In this document: piece after piece, positions 1-9,995 of the stretch | Layout: each line of letters begins with the position of its first letter | Numbering within the stretch: the first letter of the stretch is position 1 | Source: Cytidiella melzeri | Taxonomy: Eukaryota; Basidiomycota; Agaricomycetes; Polyporales; Irpicaceae | Reading direction: 5' to 3' | DNA: 64,000 nucleotides | NCBI GenBank assembly: GCA_022592445.1 | Contig: JABYQR010000188.1 | Location: 24,335-88,334, forward strand | The notes under the pieces: model-generated | Databases searched by the model: none | The model's input: only the letters and a program-made list of their open reading frames with translations | Told to the model about the DNA's origin: nothing | Position numbers and translations under genes: made by a program

Positions 1-888
1 TGCCTGTCTCTCCTCCTCATCAATCTGGCGGTCGTACTCCTCCGCCTCCTTTCTCGCCTTCGCATGAGCCCTCTTTGCCCCACGCTTCGTGGTTGGCTCA
101 TCGTTGTATTCGCTCCAATTCTCCTCCCACTCGTCCCGCCCTTCTCCGTAGTGGTCGCGAGCGATCTCGAAGTGGTGGATCTGCTTCTTGAGATCCTCCG
201 TCGGGACCGTTGCACAACAGTTCGACGCCGCTTCCCTAGATTGTGCGCATCCACGCTGCGCAAGCTCCCTCCGTAAATCCTCACTCTTGAACTCCTGGTA
301 CTTGAGTTCGGATTCCGAACGGCCCAGAGCGTCCTCGGTCCCGCTGAGGCGTTCCTCGCAACGTCGCAGCTCCTCTAGATAGTAGTCGCGGTCGTGCCGT
401 AAGCGGTCTACGTCGTCGCGTAGCCGATCGTTCTCCTGACGGAGGCGATCGAGCTCGCGCGAGTTGGCTCGTGGTGCTGTGACGGTGTCCCGTCGATTTT
501 GCCGTGTAGGCAGAGATTGTAGTCGCTGTTCCGCCACAAGGGCGTTGTTGAATGAGGCAGACTGGGCATGGCTGGCCCTGTGCGTCATCCAGTCAGAGCA
601 AATGGGACAGCCGATGGGGTGTACAACTCTTACACCTGGGATGTGGGCCCAAGGTGTTTCGTCGTCGCCAGACGGCAGTGAGGAGCTCCTCCTACGCTTC
701 CGTGAGGAGCGGGAGGACTCTCCTCTGGACTGCTGTGAGTCCCGTGAGCCGCTTGCGCGGCGATCCTCGCGTGAGCGACGAGGGGGTGTTGCACGGTCTG
801 TGCAATTTTGAGGGCGGCGAGGCGAGCGGTCTTGCGACCGTCCTCGTCCTTGTCCGTCCCGAGATCCTTGGCTTCTGTTTGCTGACAT
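1..888 (-). CDS. SR-rich coiled-coil protein, 3' end outside window
   Basis: An open minus-strand frame of 296 codons runs from an ATG at 886-888 to the window edge with no stop, so its 3' end is missing. The first ~70 residues are rich in Arg, Ser, Gly and Asp. Then comes a compact segment with CPIC and a following His (around PIGCPICSDWM), then a long charged heptad-like region (ELDRLRQENDRLRDDVDRLR and similar) typical of a coiled coil, and a Lys/Glu-rich tail. I do not recognise the family with certainty; proteins of this build are common next to gypsy elements in mushroom genomes (recollection, not checked). It lies 251 bp beyond the end of the gypsy pol in the same orientation, so it could be a third frame of that element or an independent gene. 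Function unknown. Confidence 0.55.
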   Translation of the reverse strand, partial: MSANRSQGSRDGQGRGRSQDRSPRRPQNCTDRATPPRRSREDRRASGSRDSQQSRGESSRSSRKRRRSSSLPSGDDETPWAHIPGVRVVHPIGCPICSDWMTHRASHAQSASFNNALVAEQRLQSLPTRQNRRDTVTAPRANSRELDRLRQENDRLRDDVDRLRHDRDYYLEELRRCEERLSGTEDALGRSESELKYQEFKSEDLRRELAQRGCAQSREAASNCCATVPTEDLKKQIHHFEIARDHYGEGRDEWEENWSEYNDEPTTKRGAKRAHAKARKEAEEYDRQIDEEERQA

Positions 889-1016
889 GTTGTTGTAGTG
901 ATTTGTAGAGCTTCTTAAAGAGGGGTGTGGGGAGGCGTGAGCCTGAGTGAATTGGTTGGGAGGTGGTGGTCGTTGGAAAGAGAGGTGGCCGCTTGCAGCA
1001 TGTAGTAAACGGCAAT

Positions 1017-1059
1017 CAGGGGCGTCTGCGCATATCCCAATGTGGGATTTGCGCCCCTG
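1017..1059. repeat. strong inverted repeat (hairpin)
   Basis: Arms CAGGGGCG (1017-1024) and CGCCCCTG (1052-1059) are perfectly complementary, and inside them TCCCA and TGGGA pair again. The hairpin sits between the pol stop and the start of the coiled-coil frame. Role unknown: it may be a 3' element of the retrotransposon RNA or part of the 5' leader of the next gene. Confidence 0.6.
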
Positions 1060-1139
1060 AGCGCCCAAATTTTCCGCCAAGTGAATGAAATTGACGGGAC
1101 CTCGGAGATCCGAGATGTTTCGGTGGTGTCCCGTCGATC

Positions 1140-4100
1140 TTATCTTATCCGGGATAATTCTTGCACCGAATTCACCCCTTGGGTGTTGAGGTAGTTGTCG
1201 AGTGCTGAGCACTCGTCTACATTGGCGAGTGGCTCCCAAGTCTCGTCTCCTAGATTCCATTTGACGTGGAACTTCAAGGACCTGTCGGTCCATTTGTGGT
1301 CATCGATCTCTTCGACCAGCCACTCCCCTTCTTCGAGGTTCCCCATGTCGTAGAATACCCGCGTTTCCCGGTGAGGGAATAATACATCGTCGTTCCTCTC
1401 GTGGCGTCTGAGTCGACTGATGTGAAACGTGGGATGGATCCGTCGCCGGACTAGGTCCTCCGGCAGTTTCAGAGTGTAGTTAGAGGTGGTTGGGTGGGCC
1501 ACTTCGATCTCGTAAGGGCCAATAAATTTTGGTAACAACTTTTTAGCCCGGCCTTTCGGCAGGTTTAGATTCTCGGTGGAGAGATAAACGTATTCCCCTT
1601 CTTTCAGGGGTTTGGGTTTCCCCTCGGAGAGACTTTTGTCTCGACGCCTGTTATTGGCATGATAGGTCTGGTGGACCCGACTATCGATTATCGCGTCGTG
1701 CGCGAGCATGAGGTTATCGAGTGCCTTTTGGGCAAACGACTGAACGCCGGGCAGCTTACTGTCCGGTATAGCCCTGCTCATGCGGGGTATGTGTCCCCCA
1801 GTAAGTTCGAACGGTGCGAACCCGGTCGAACTACTGGCGGCTGCATTCAGGGCGAACTCGGTCATGGGAAGTTGGTCTACCCAGTCGCTCTGGTCAGGTT
1901 TAATCAGGGTGCGAAGCACCTGAGTAATGGAGCGGGTAGCCCGCTCAGTAGCCCCATCCGTCTGAGGATGAAAGGCTGTCAACATTAATAGTCGAGTCCC
2001 TAATAGCCTTTGTACCTCCTTCCAGAAAGCTGAAGTAAACTTCGAGTCCCTATCGCTAACAATGGACTCGGCGACACCATGTAGTTGGACTATGTCCTTC
2101 ATATAGAGCCATGCGAGTTCGCTTGCCTTGATCTTCGTAGTGACTGGAATTAAGTGTACATTAGACGTGAGTCTGCAAAGTACTACCCAAAGGTAGTCCA
2201 GCCCTTGACACTTAGGGAACGGCCCCAAGAAGTCCATCGCTATGGACTGCCAAGGGTACGCCGGTATGGGCAACGAGTGAAGTAGCCCTGCCGGTAGCGT
2301 GTTACTGGTCTTCGTCGTTTGGCAGAGTCCGCAGCTGAGGCAGAACTTAATCACGTCCTTCCCTAGCGTAGGCCACCAGTACAGTTTCCTGATGTACTCT
2401 GCCGTCTTTCGATGGCCATAGTGCCCCAGTGTAAGGTGGGCGTTGTCAATGATGATGTTGACGAGCATTCTCCGCCCAACTTTGATCCTGGGGATACAAA
2501 GTACTTCGTTGCCGAAGCGGTTCTTGGTAAAGAGGAATCCATTGCGCTCTGTGAACGCACGGTATTCCGTTGGTGCCTTTTCGACCTTCGAGAGTGTGGG
2601 GTCGGACTTGTATCCTGAACGGATAATGCCCTCGAAATTATCGAGCAATTTCATCCTTTCGGATAGTGGTGCGATGTCCTCGCTGGGCTCTATGGCAGCT
2701 GGGTCTTTGCGATGCTCTGCAAGTTCGTCGGCCTCCGCGTTGCGTTCTTCGAGTTCCTCGCGAGAACGATACTTAGTCGAGGGTTTCCCCACTTGTGCAG
2801 ATCGGAGTTCTGCTCTCCTTTCCTTGGGTAGTTCATGACCCTCTGGGTCAAAGCGGATGTCGGCGTTGACATAGTCGTCGAACGGGTGGGTTTCCCCAGG
2901 GTTGTCGTTCGCGTAATAGCGAGATAGGCAGTCGGCCACCTTATTTAGTTCACCTTTCACGTAGATTATCTTGTAATCGAAACGTTCGAGGTACTCCATC
3001 CAGCGAGTCTGCCGTGGAGAAAAGTTAGGCTGTGTCTTAAAAAATTCTAATGCCTTGTGGTCTGTGACTATGCTGATGGGGTGACCCATGAGTTTGTCCT
3101 CCCATTTCAGTAGGGCTTTGAGTATGGCTATGGTTTCCATCTCGAATACGCGGTAAGCGTGTTGTGCCACGGTGAATTTCTTCGACATAAATCCGGCTGG
3201 TCTACACGAATGCCATTCGGGACCTTGCCCGTATACGGCTCCAACGCCATAGATGGATGCGTCGCATATGACCCATATGGGTTCCTTGAGTCTGGGGTCT
3301 ATCGGCCTGAGTATAGGCACCCTGCACGCGAGCTCCTTGATGGACTGAAAGCACTTCTCGTGCAGGGCCTTCCAATGGAAGACGTGGCCGTTCCGCGAAA
3401 TTTCGGCGAGTGGTCCAGTATATGAAGATACGTCGGGCATGAACTGTGCTAGGTATTGCACCAGTCCGAGGAACCTCTGGATATCACCGTAGTCCCTGGG
3501 TGTGCGCCACTCGCGCACCTTGGCCATTTTATCAGCACTTGCGTGCAGGCCTCGATTGTCTACGATATGACCCAGACAGTCCATCCTTTCGGAGTAAAGG
3601 TCGCATTTGGACGCCTTGAGATATAATTCGGCGGACCTGAGGTGTTCAAATATAAGTTTGAGGTGTCCCTCGTGCTCGACAATACTGTCTGAGAAGACAA
3701 ATATGTCGTCGAGGTATACATGGACGAAGCGTCCTATGTAGTCTCGGAAGATGTGCGTCATGAGACGCTGGAAGGTGGATGGTGCGTTGCAATCTCCTTG
3801 TTGCATAACAAGGCTGAGCATTGTGCCATACACTGTAGCGAATGCGGTCTTGTGGACGTCCTCTGGGACTATACGCACTTGTTTGTACGTGTCGGAGAGG
3901 TCGATCTTTGACCTGTATTTAGCCCTTGCTACGTCCATGCGGATTTGTTCCTGGTCAGGGAACGGGGACACATCGTGTACGGTATTGTCGTTTGTTGACG
4001 GCAATCGAATACGGTTCTTAACGAACCATCCTTCTTGGGAAGGCAGAGCATTGGCGCGGCTTGGGGGACGTTTTGGAATGTCCACCATCCTGCTCGTTCG

Positions 4101-4432
4101 TATCTTTCGATTTTTTCTAGCAGCTTGGGCTTGAGTGCATCTGGGCACCTCGGGTGGTGGTACCGGTATTTATGACTTTCGTCAATGATGGGAATCGTGT
4201 GGTTTATTTCACGTATAGGAGGTAGTTTCTCCGGTACCCCGGACATGATGTCCGCATAGTCTGAAGCCCAGTGGGCTCTCAAGTGGGGTAGGTCCTTTTC
4301 GGACAATTCGGGAGGGCCTTTCGGCCTGTGTAAGGTGATATTATGGAAACGTTCACGAGTTGAGCTCGCTGCTTGTACCGCTATAGAGTCCAGCTCTGAT
4401 GCGGTTGGTGGGGGGCTTGCGCCCTTCGATAG
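1140..4432 (-). pseudogene. pol: gypsy pol: RT, RNase H, integrase, chromodomain
   Basis: After the TGA at 4433 the frame stays open down to about 3995, where a one-base frame change separates LPKKDGSLRTVFDCRQ from NDNTVHDVSPFPDQ. Below that, one 1,002-codon frame holds the rest. Visible motifs are RT VHVYLDDIFVF; RNase H DASIYGVGAVYG, the Glu of FEMETIAIL, TDHKALEFF and ADCLSR; integrase H-x-H and CLSCGLCQ zinc site; DDE residues in IAMDFLGPFP, VSDRDSKFTS and GATERATRS; and a C-terminal chromodomain (EWLVEEIDDHKW...FHVKWNLGDETWEP). The chromodomain suggests targeting to marked chromatin (family knowledge). All catalytic residues look present, so only the frame change and upstream stops disable it. 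Confidence 0.92.
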
Positions 4433-4987
4433 TCAATCCGTTTTTGAAGGTTTGGGTGTGAGCTTTCGCTCCCGCGTGGATTTACGCGTTATTTTCTCGT
4501 CCGTCCCTTCCCCTTCAAGAGTAGGCACGGGGTCTGTGCCGAATCGTATTGTATTTCGCGTGAAGTCCATCACCACGTTGTGCTCTCGCATGAACGGCAT
4601 GCCGAGTACCATGTCGTAGTGGTCGATATTAACCACGTCGAAGTAGAGGTCGAAGGTGGAACTTCCCACCTTCAACTTCTCCTGTACTCCGAAGTTGATC
4701 TTTGAACGGCTGCCTACGCAGCCCAACTGGAGCCCAACAGGTTTTTCTAGTGGGAAGGCCGTGATTTTAGCCACGCAGGCGTATGACGGGCTTATCGCAT
4801 TTATCGAGGACCCTGTGTCCAGCAAGATGTTGGCCGTGAGGCCGTGTATCGTGCCATGTATGGTTACACAGCGTGACTTCAACTTCGGGCGAGGTCTAGC
4901 TTCGCTCGTAGTTCTCATTGCTGCACGTTGTCCGTGCTCGTCTGCAAGGCGAAAAAGGGTTTCCCCCGTGGTGGGTATCACTCGCAT
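4433..4987 (-). pseudogene. gypsy aspartic protease
   Basis: The frame contains the retropepsin active-site motif LLDTGSSINAIS, a following hydrophobic strand region, and YDMVLGMPFMREHNVVMD, which matches the conserved ILGMPWL-type motif after the active site. It would cleave the Gag-Pol precursor. The frame ends with TGA at 4433-4435 and then continues open in the same frame into the region before the reverse transcriptase, so this TGA is an internal nonsense codon rather than a natural end; CGA would restore the frame. Confidence 0.85.
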
Positions 4988-6048
4988 TCCAAATGCCGTT
5001 TCCGGGTCGGGATAGTTATCCCCTTCGTCGTACCAGTCGTCGTAGTCCCCCCGTTAGCGGTGTCCTCCTGGAGGGTATATTGGACAATGTCGTCGGCATA
5101 TTCCGAGACCATCGACACCCTGTCGTCGAAGGATTCATTTACTGACATTGGTATCAGGTCAGGTAGTTGTTCTTCATCAATTCGTTGGCGAGTATTACTC
5201 GTCAGGTCGTGAAGATTGCTGGCGGCCTGTACGGCCATTTCACCCGGGGAGGGTCGAACTCTTTCGAGCATACCGTCCCATTGTTCGCGGCGGGTACGCT
5301 CTCGAGCTAGTACCGACGCTATTGAGGTTTCCCTCTGAAGTTCTGTCACAGGCGACGCCGGGTTTATTGCCCGGCTGATAATGGCCATGTCTGTTCGCAT
5401 AGCGTGGTTTTCTTCGAGTAGTTGCCTGTATATCCTGAGTAGTCGTTCCATTCGCGCGTGGTCTTCTCGCGACGTGGGCCGTGGTCGGCCTGGAAGTATT
5501 CTTCGCCAGAGGTAGTCTATTGACTCTCGGTCTTCATTCGTCACTAAATCGTCTGATGACCGCACCACTGTAAGCCCAGTGATGAGGTGCTCTATCGTTG
5601 ATCGTAACGAATGTAAGTTGAGGCTAGCTGCACTGCTGGCTGTCAGGGAGGCTTGCGCCTGTGCCGCTGTCGCAGCTGGTATGGGAAGTGGTTGAGAAAG
5701 GTCACTTTGTCCTGGTTCGAGACCCTGCTCTTTGTCCGGTTCGTCTTGCTGAGAATACAATCTCATGCCTGCGAATCGTCCGTCGTCCGAGTCAGAGCCG
5801 TAATCGTCGTTGAGGAGGTCGTGTTCTTCTCCAGCTGCCTCCTCGTTGGAGTCATATTGTTCTCTGTTGGGGTTGTCCCCCAGTTTGTCTGTGTTCAAGT
5901 CCGTTTGGCCCTGCGACTCAATTTCGTCCTTCAGTTCCTCTGTTTCTTCTCCTACGGCGTCCATAGCGCGAAATCCGGGTTTGTTGTGATTGCTCGCATA
6001 GTGACCGTATTTGTTGCATCTGTAGCACTGAACCTTGGACAGATCCAT
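4978..6048 (-). pseudogene. gypsy nucleocapsid zinc knuckle and acidic linker
   Basis: The frame begins with MDLSKVQCYRCNKYGHYASN, a zinc knuckle spaced C-x2-C-x4-H-x4, but the last ligand is His rather than Cys. About 330 residues of acidic and polar linker follow, with no recognised fold, and the frame stops at 4978 just where the protease frame starts. It is offset from the gag core frame near 6060 and from the protease frame near 4990, each by one frame. Such a linker between nucleocapsid and protease is usual in these elements. The protein is read as part of a decayed Gag-Pol. Confidence 0.75.
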
Positions 6049-8366
6049 TGGAGGTTTCTTTTCACCTCCGTGGCTCGGCCGTGCTGCAGCGCCTGTGGTG
6101 TGGTTCGGGTCGGTCCCGTGCTAGCAGATGTTCCGACTCCTGCGCCCTGGATGGGGCGTCGAGTGGGTCGGTTACCCGACCGATTCGTGTGCTCTGCACG
6201 ACGCGGTGGGGGTCCTTGCGGACGTCTGGGTGGATGTCTCTGACCGAATGAGGCGGGCTGCCCTTTCTCTTTGGTCCGATGGTCATTGGGGTTTCCCCCG
6301 CTTGACCTCGAGGGGTGCTCACTTGGTTTCTGTTGGGTGCGAGCACTCTTCTGCCTCTGGAATAAACGGGCAGTCTTGTCTGCGTTTTCGATGGATAGGG
6401 CCTCCGCTAGGAGTTCCTCTATGATTGTCCCTTCGGCGGTCATCTTGCTATTTCGCATTATGGCGGTGGAGATATCTTCTGGTAGTTCCCTAAGGAACTT
6501 GCGTCGGAACTCGTAGTCACTAGGATGTTCCACCATCTGTTTGGCGCACTTGAGCATGCCTGAGTACAGCCCTGAAACGCCGTTTCCGGCTCGGTACTGT
6601 ACTCGTTCGTACCTTTCGGTCGCGAGTTGTATTGTTGCTTGATGTACGAAGCGTGTGTGAAGTTCCATAATCACTTCTGTGAACGTCCAGTCGTCTCGAT
6701 TACTGAACGGGTCCATAATCTCTGAGTTGTACCAGGTGAGAGCGTTCCCCTTGAGGGACTCTCCTAGTACCATAACTCTCGCGTAGTCATTGGATAGACC
6801 TACGAGCCTGGTGATCCAGAAGTATCTCACCAGGTTCTTCAGCCATTGATGGAAGATCTCAACGTCGTCCTCCCCGCCATACGCAGCTGGGGCTGTTGCC
6901 TTAAACTGCTTGCTTAACTGAGGCAGATCTTCCGGCTCGACCTCCATTATTTGTTTGAGTTGTCGGAGGATATACTCCGTGCTGTTGTTGTTCAGCTTCG
7001 CTGTCGCGGTAGGTGCCGCTCTGTACGCGGATACAGAGTGTGCCGTTACCGGCTGTGGTCTGTGTCGCGCTGCTGGGGCAGACACGAAGTATCGAGGGTT
7101 GACCCCTCTAGTAGGTATGTTGGGAGGGAGGGTCCTCGCCCTTCTCCTTCATGACGTGGGGTCTGGGGGAGGACCCCTTGGGATCCCTGCGCGCGGGTGC
7201 GAGTCGGAGCTTTCGCTACTACCGTCATCTCCATCTCTTGGGAAATTGGATGTACTGATTCGCTGCTGACTTCTCGTCGAGCGCGTGTAACGTTGGATGG
7301 TATATGTGTGGGGCGACCTTTCCTTTGGTGTTGGGCCATCTGCCGCGGTCGCGTTTCCGCTCGCTGCTAGACCAGCCTCTCTAAGTCGAGTGGCTTGGTC
7401 TTTTCCTGCACGAGCAGGCATTGCCCTATCTTCAGTCATCGTTCAACGAGCGTGTTCGTCGGAATTGGTGTACCATGCCTCTTCGTCGCTCGTAGCGATT
7501 ACTTCGGCACCCGTCATCTCTGGGTTTTCGTCTAATTTTGGGGTAGGGCCCTTTGAGGGTACCTCTACTGGTGTTGGTTGCCCAACGTGTTCTTTGGCCG
7601 CCTTGCGGCGGCTTACTTCGTCGTTGAGCGCGTCCATATCGAACGCTTCGAAGACGTTGTGTAGACCGCGTATGAGCTCGTGGTTCCAGTCTTCAACCCG
7701 CTGGAACCTTTCCTCCTGAGCTCTTCGCTCGTGTCTCAACTCTCTGTATGTGGTCCTGCTTTTCTTCAGACCTTCGTAAGTTTGCAGCATCGCATTAGCG
7801 AGTTCTGGGTCTAACAGGCCTTTAGCCCTTCGTTCTTCTCGAACTGATTCAATTTGGCTTTTCGCCGATACTTGTGGGTCACCTTTCGGTGTTACAAGGT
7901 CCCTACGTCTGTCTACGGTGCTACTGAAGGGGCTCTTCAGCGGGGGGCAAGTTGCCCCGTCCCCACTGAGAGGTTCTTGCGCTTGCGCGCGTGGGGCCTT
8001 CAGCTGTTGCTGTGCCTCCATTGCGTCCGTGAGGACTCCGGTGACTGCTGAGGGTTTCCCCTCGTATGCAGCCACCTTCGTGGTGGTGGTCTTGTTCGAA
8101 GAAGATTGGGTGGGCACTTTCTCGCTTCGCCGCCCATCTCGGACTTCGGTGATCGTCCGACCCACCGACTTGGGCTCGTCAGGGTCGCCCTTTCGGGCCT
8201 GCGATGGATCTTCTTCGGCCTCGTGCTCGCTCTTGAGCATGATGGCCACGTTTTTGGCGTCGGCCTCACTGGTCATGTGACTGACAGCTGATATGGACTG
8301 GCCGTGAGCCGTTTGCCGCAAATTGGAGGTTTTGCACGATTTTGGGTTCTTCTTCGCGTCCGACAT
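5952..8366 (-). pseudogene. gag: gypsy gag, interrupted by two TGA codons
   Basis: One frame runs from an ATG at 8366 (MSDAKKNPKS...) through a charged N-terminal region to TGA at 7443-7445, continues in the same frame to TGA at 7149-7151, and then through the capsid-like core to 5952. The core holds the retrotransposon gag pattern (QWLKNLVRYFW, GNALTWY, LHTRFVHQA, ELPEDI). In the related copy at 44.2 kb the first stop position reads CAA instead of TGA. After about 6060 the frame must shift to reach the zinc knuckle. The N-terminal extension is Ser/Thr/Pro-rich and has no recognised domain. Confidence 0.85.
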
Positions 8367-8412
8367 CCGGGGTCTTCAGGGTATGTCCGGTGTGTCGGGA
8401 TCTGGTATTTTA

Positions 8413-8790
8413 TGGGCGCGTAGATAGCTTTGTGTTGTAGGGAATTGTGGAGTAGAGTGTGATTGGAGTAGAATGTATGTAGGTAGAATTCGGGTACTTA
8501 AAAAAGTGTAAGGGGTGTCTTCTTGGATGCACACAAGGTAAGTATGACCGATATGTATTCGGAACCTACGTGTGTACAAGATAAAAAGATGTCCTCTAAA
8601 TCTACCAGATCTCAGTCCTAAATACTGAGATCTGCTACTGCGTAGTACTACTATATGCAGTATGCTATTTTCTCACGATGGGCGCTGGCCCACTATCTAA
8701 TCAGTACGAGTAAAAGGCCAGATCCACTGATCTGGCCACAGGATGCTTGCGCATCAGGTAGTGCTTGCGCACATGTATCAAACCCTAACA
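8413..8790 (-). repeat. 5' LTR of the gypsy element
   Basis: About 378 bp are shared with 45229-45591, starting on the minus strand with TGTTAGGGTTTG and ending near ACGCGCCCA. The outer edge at 8790 is sharp because copia gag resumes at 8791. The inner edge is inferred from a TG..CA rule and is less certain. The second copy lacks 16 bp near 8746-8761. No TGG-type tRNA primer site is obvious after the LTR. Confidence 0.75.
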
Positions 8791-9167
8791 AAGGCGGAGA
8801 GAGTGGTAGTGGCAGAGTAGTTGGCATGCAAGGTGGCGTAGATCTCGGCAGCGGTTTTGGTCTCGGTATCGACGAGGTGGTGGAGTGTGGGGTCAACGGT
8901 GTTCAACAGGACGAGAGAAACGTTTGTGTCAGCAATCTCCCATTTTTCGTAGTCGGCGTCCTTAGCATCTGGCTTAGTGAGGGTGCCGTCGATGAGGGAC
9001 AGGGACTTGGTGACGCGAAGGTACTGCTTGATGACAGCGTTCCATGTCTTCCAGTTGGAAGCACCAGTCAACTTGGCGATCGATTCAATCTTGATAAGAG
9101 GAGGTGCCGTGGTAGAGGCAAAAGAGGAGTTGGCCGCAGAGGGACCTGCAGAGGCGGAGGTGGACAT
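8791..9167 (-). pseudogene. gag: Ty1/copia gag N-terminus, truncated
   Basis: The frame starts at an ATG (9165-9167) and reads MSTSASAGPSAANSSF..., then IAKLTGASNWKTWNAVIKQYL, the classic opening of copia-type Gag, then ADTNVSLVLLNTVDPTLHHL and YATLHANYSATTTLSAF. It is cut at 8790/8791 exactly where the gypsy LTR begins, so the gypsy element landed inside it. The rest of this copia element would lie beyond the left edge of the window. Confidence 0.8.
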
Positions 9168-9995
9168 GATCAGGGATATGGATATGGACCTGGATATGCG
9201 TGTGTGGACGTATAGGAGCGAATGTGCTAGATGAGCACGGAGCAGGTGAACAGTGTGTGGAGATTAGAGCTAGGCGGGGCTCATAACCTAATGACGAGTT
9301 GAGAGAACTAGTCACTTAGGCAAGGGTGGATGCGCTGTCGTAAACCCACTGCAGACTGTAGGGACCTAGTACACACGGAGACGAGTTAATCCAGGTGCGA
9401 AGATGAGAGCACAATGATGAATATAGAATGTACCTAGTACACACGGAGACGAGTTAACTAGGTAACAGGCATATGAGCATACAACATAACGCAAGAGCAA
9501 TGGGGGGAATACTCACTCCAGGTGCGAAGATGAGAGCACAATGGAGGAGTAGAGAACCAGGGTGAAAGGGTTATATACTACAAGGAAGCTGGCAACGAGG
9601 CAGTGTCCGCGTGATGAAACAAAAGATGTGATCATACTACAAAGGAGTCATGAGACAGGAGACAAAAGAGTGTCTGATAGGGGCGAAGTCCATGAGTAGC
9701 GCCGCAAAAGTCCATTACCCCCGCCCAGCCTCAGCCTTCCACCTCGATGGATGGCATTGGCAGTGCATGATCAAATATATATCGATAAATTGTCCATGTA
9801 AAGGGGGATACTATACGATTCGTAGGTGTGTGGTATGTCGAGATTAAAAGCTAGTGCTCGGTGGTGTGATCGTACCTAAGCTAAATACAATAGTATACCT
9901 TTCGGGACAGCACACCATGTTGTTACGACGAATAGTCAAGGCTTAGTTAGGAAAAAGCGAATAAAGCTGCACCTCAAAGTTCTCTGTCCTGCATA
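9168..9995. other. non-coding leader/LTR-like region with direct repeats
   Basis: No gene is seen. TAGTACACACGGAGACGAGT occurs twice (about 9368 and 9433), and CCAGGTGCGAAGATGAGAGC also occurs twice (about 9391 and 9516), each time followed by ACAATG. This is compatible with the 5' leader or LTR of the copia element to its left. The last ~150 bp are the 3' flank of the RAD4 gene. Confidence 0.4.

Larger units (their letters stand above)
1140..8790 (-). mobile_element. Ty3/gypsy (chromovirus-type) retrotransposon, degenerate
   Basis: Read on the minus strand the order is LTR (8790-8413), gag, zinc knuckle, protease, reverse transcriptase, RNase H, integrase and chromodomain, which is the Ty3/gypsy order. 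The coding part is broken by in-frame TGA codons at 7443-7445, 7149-7151 and 4433-4435 and by frame changes near 6060, 4990 and 3995, so the copy cannot make a full polyprotein. No second LTR was found down to position 1, so the 3' end is either outside the window or lost. The element interrupts a copia gag at 8790/8791. A truncated relative lies at 44105-45591. Confidence 0.9.
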
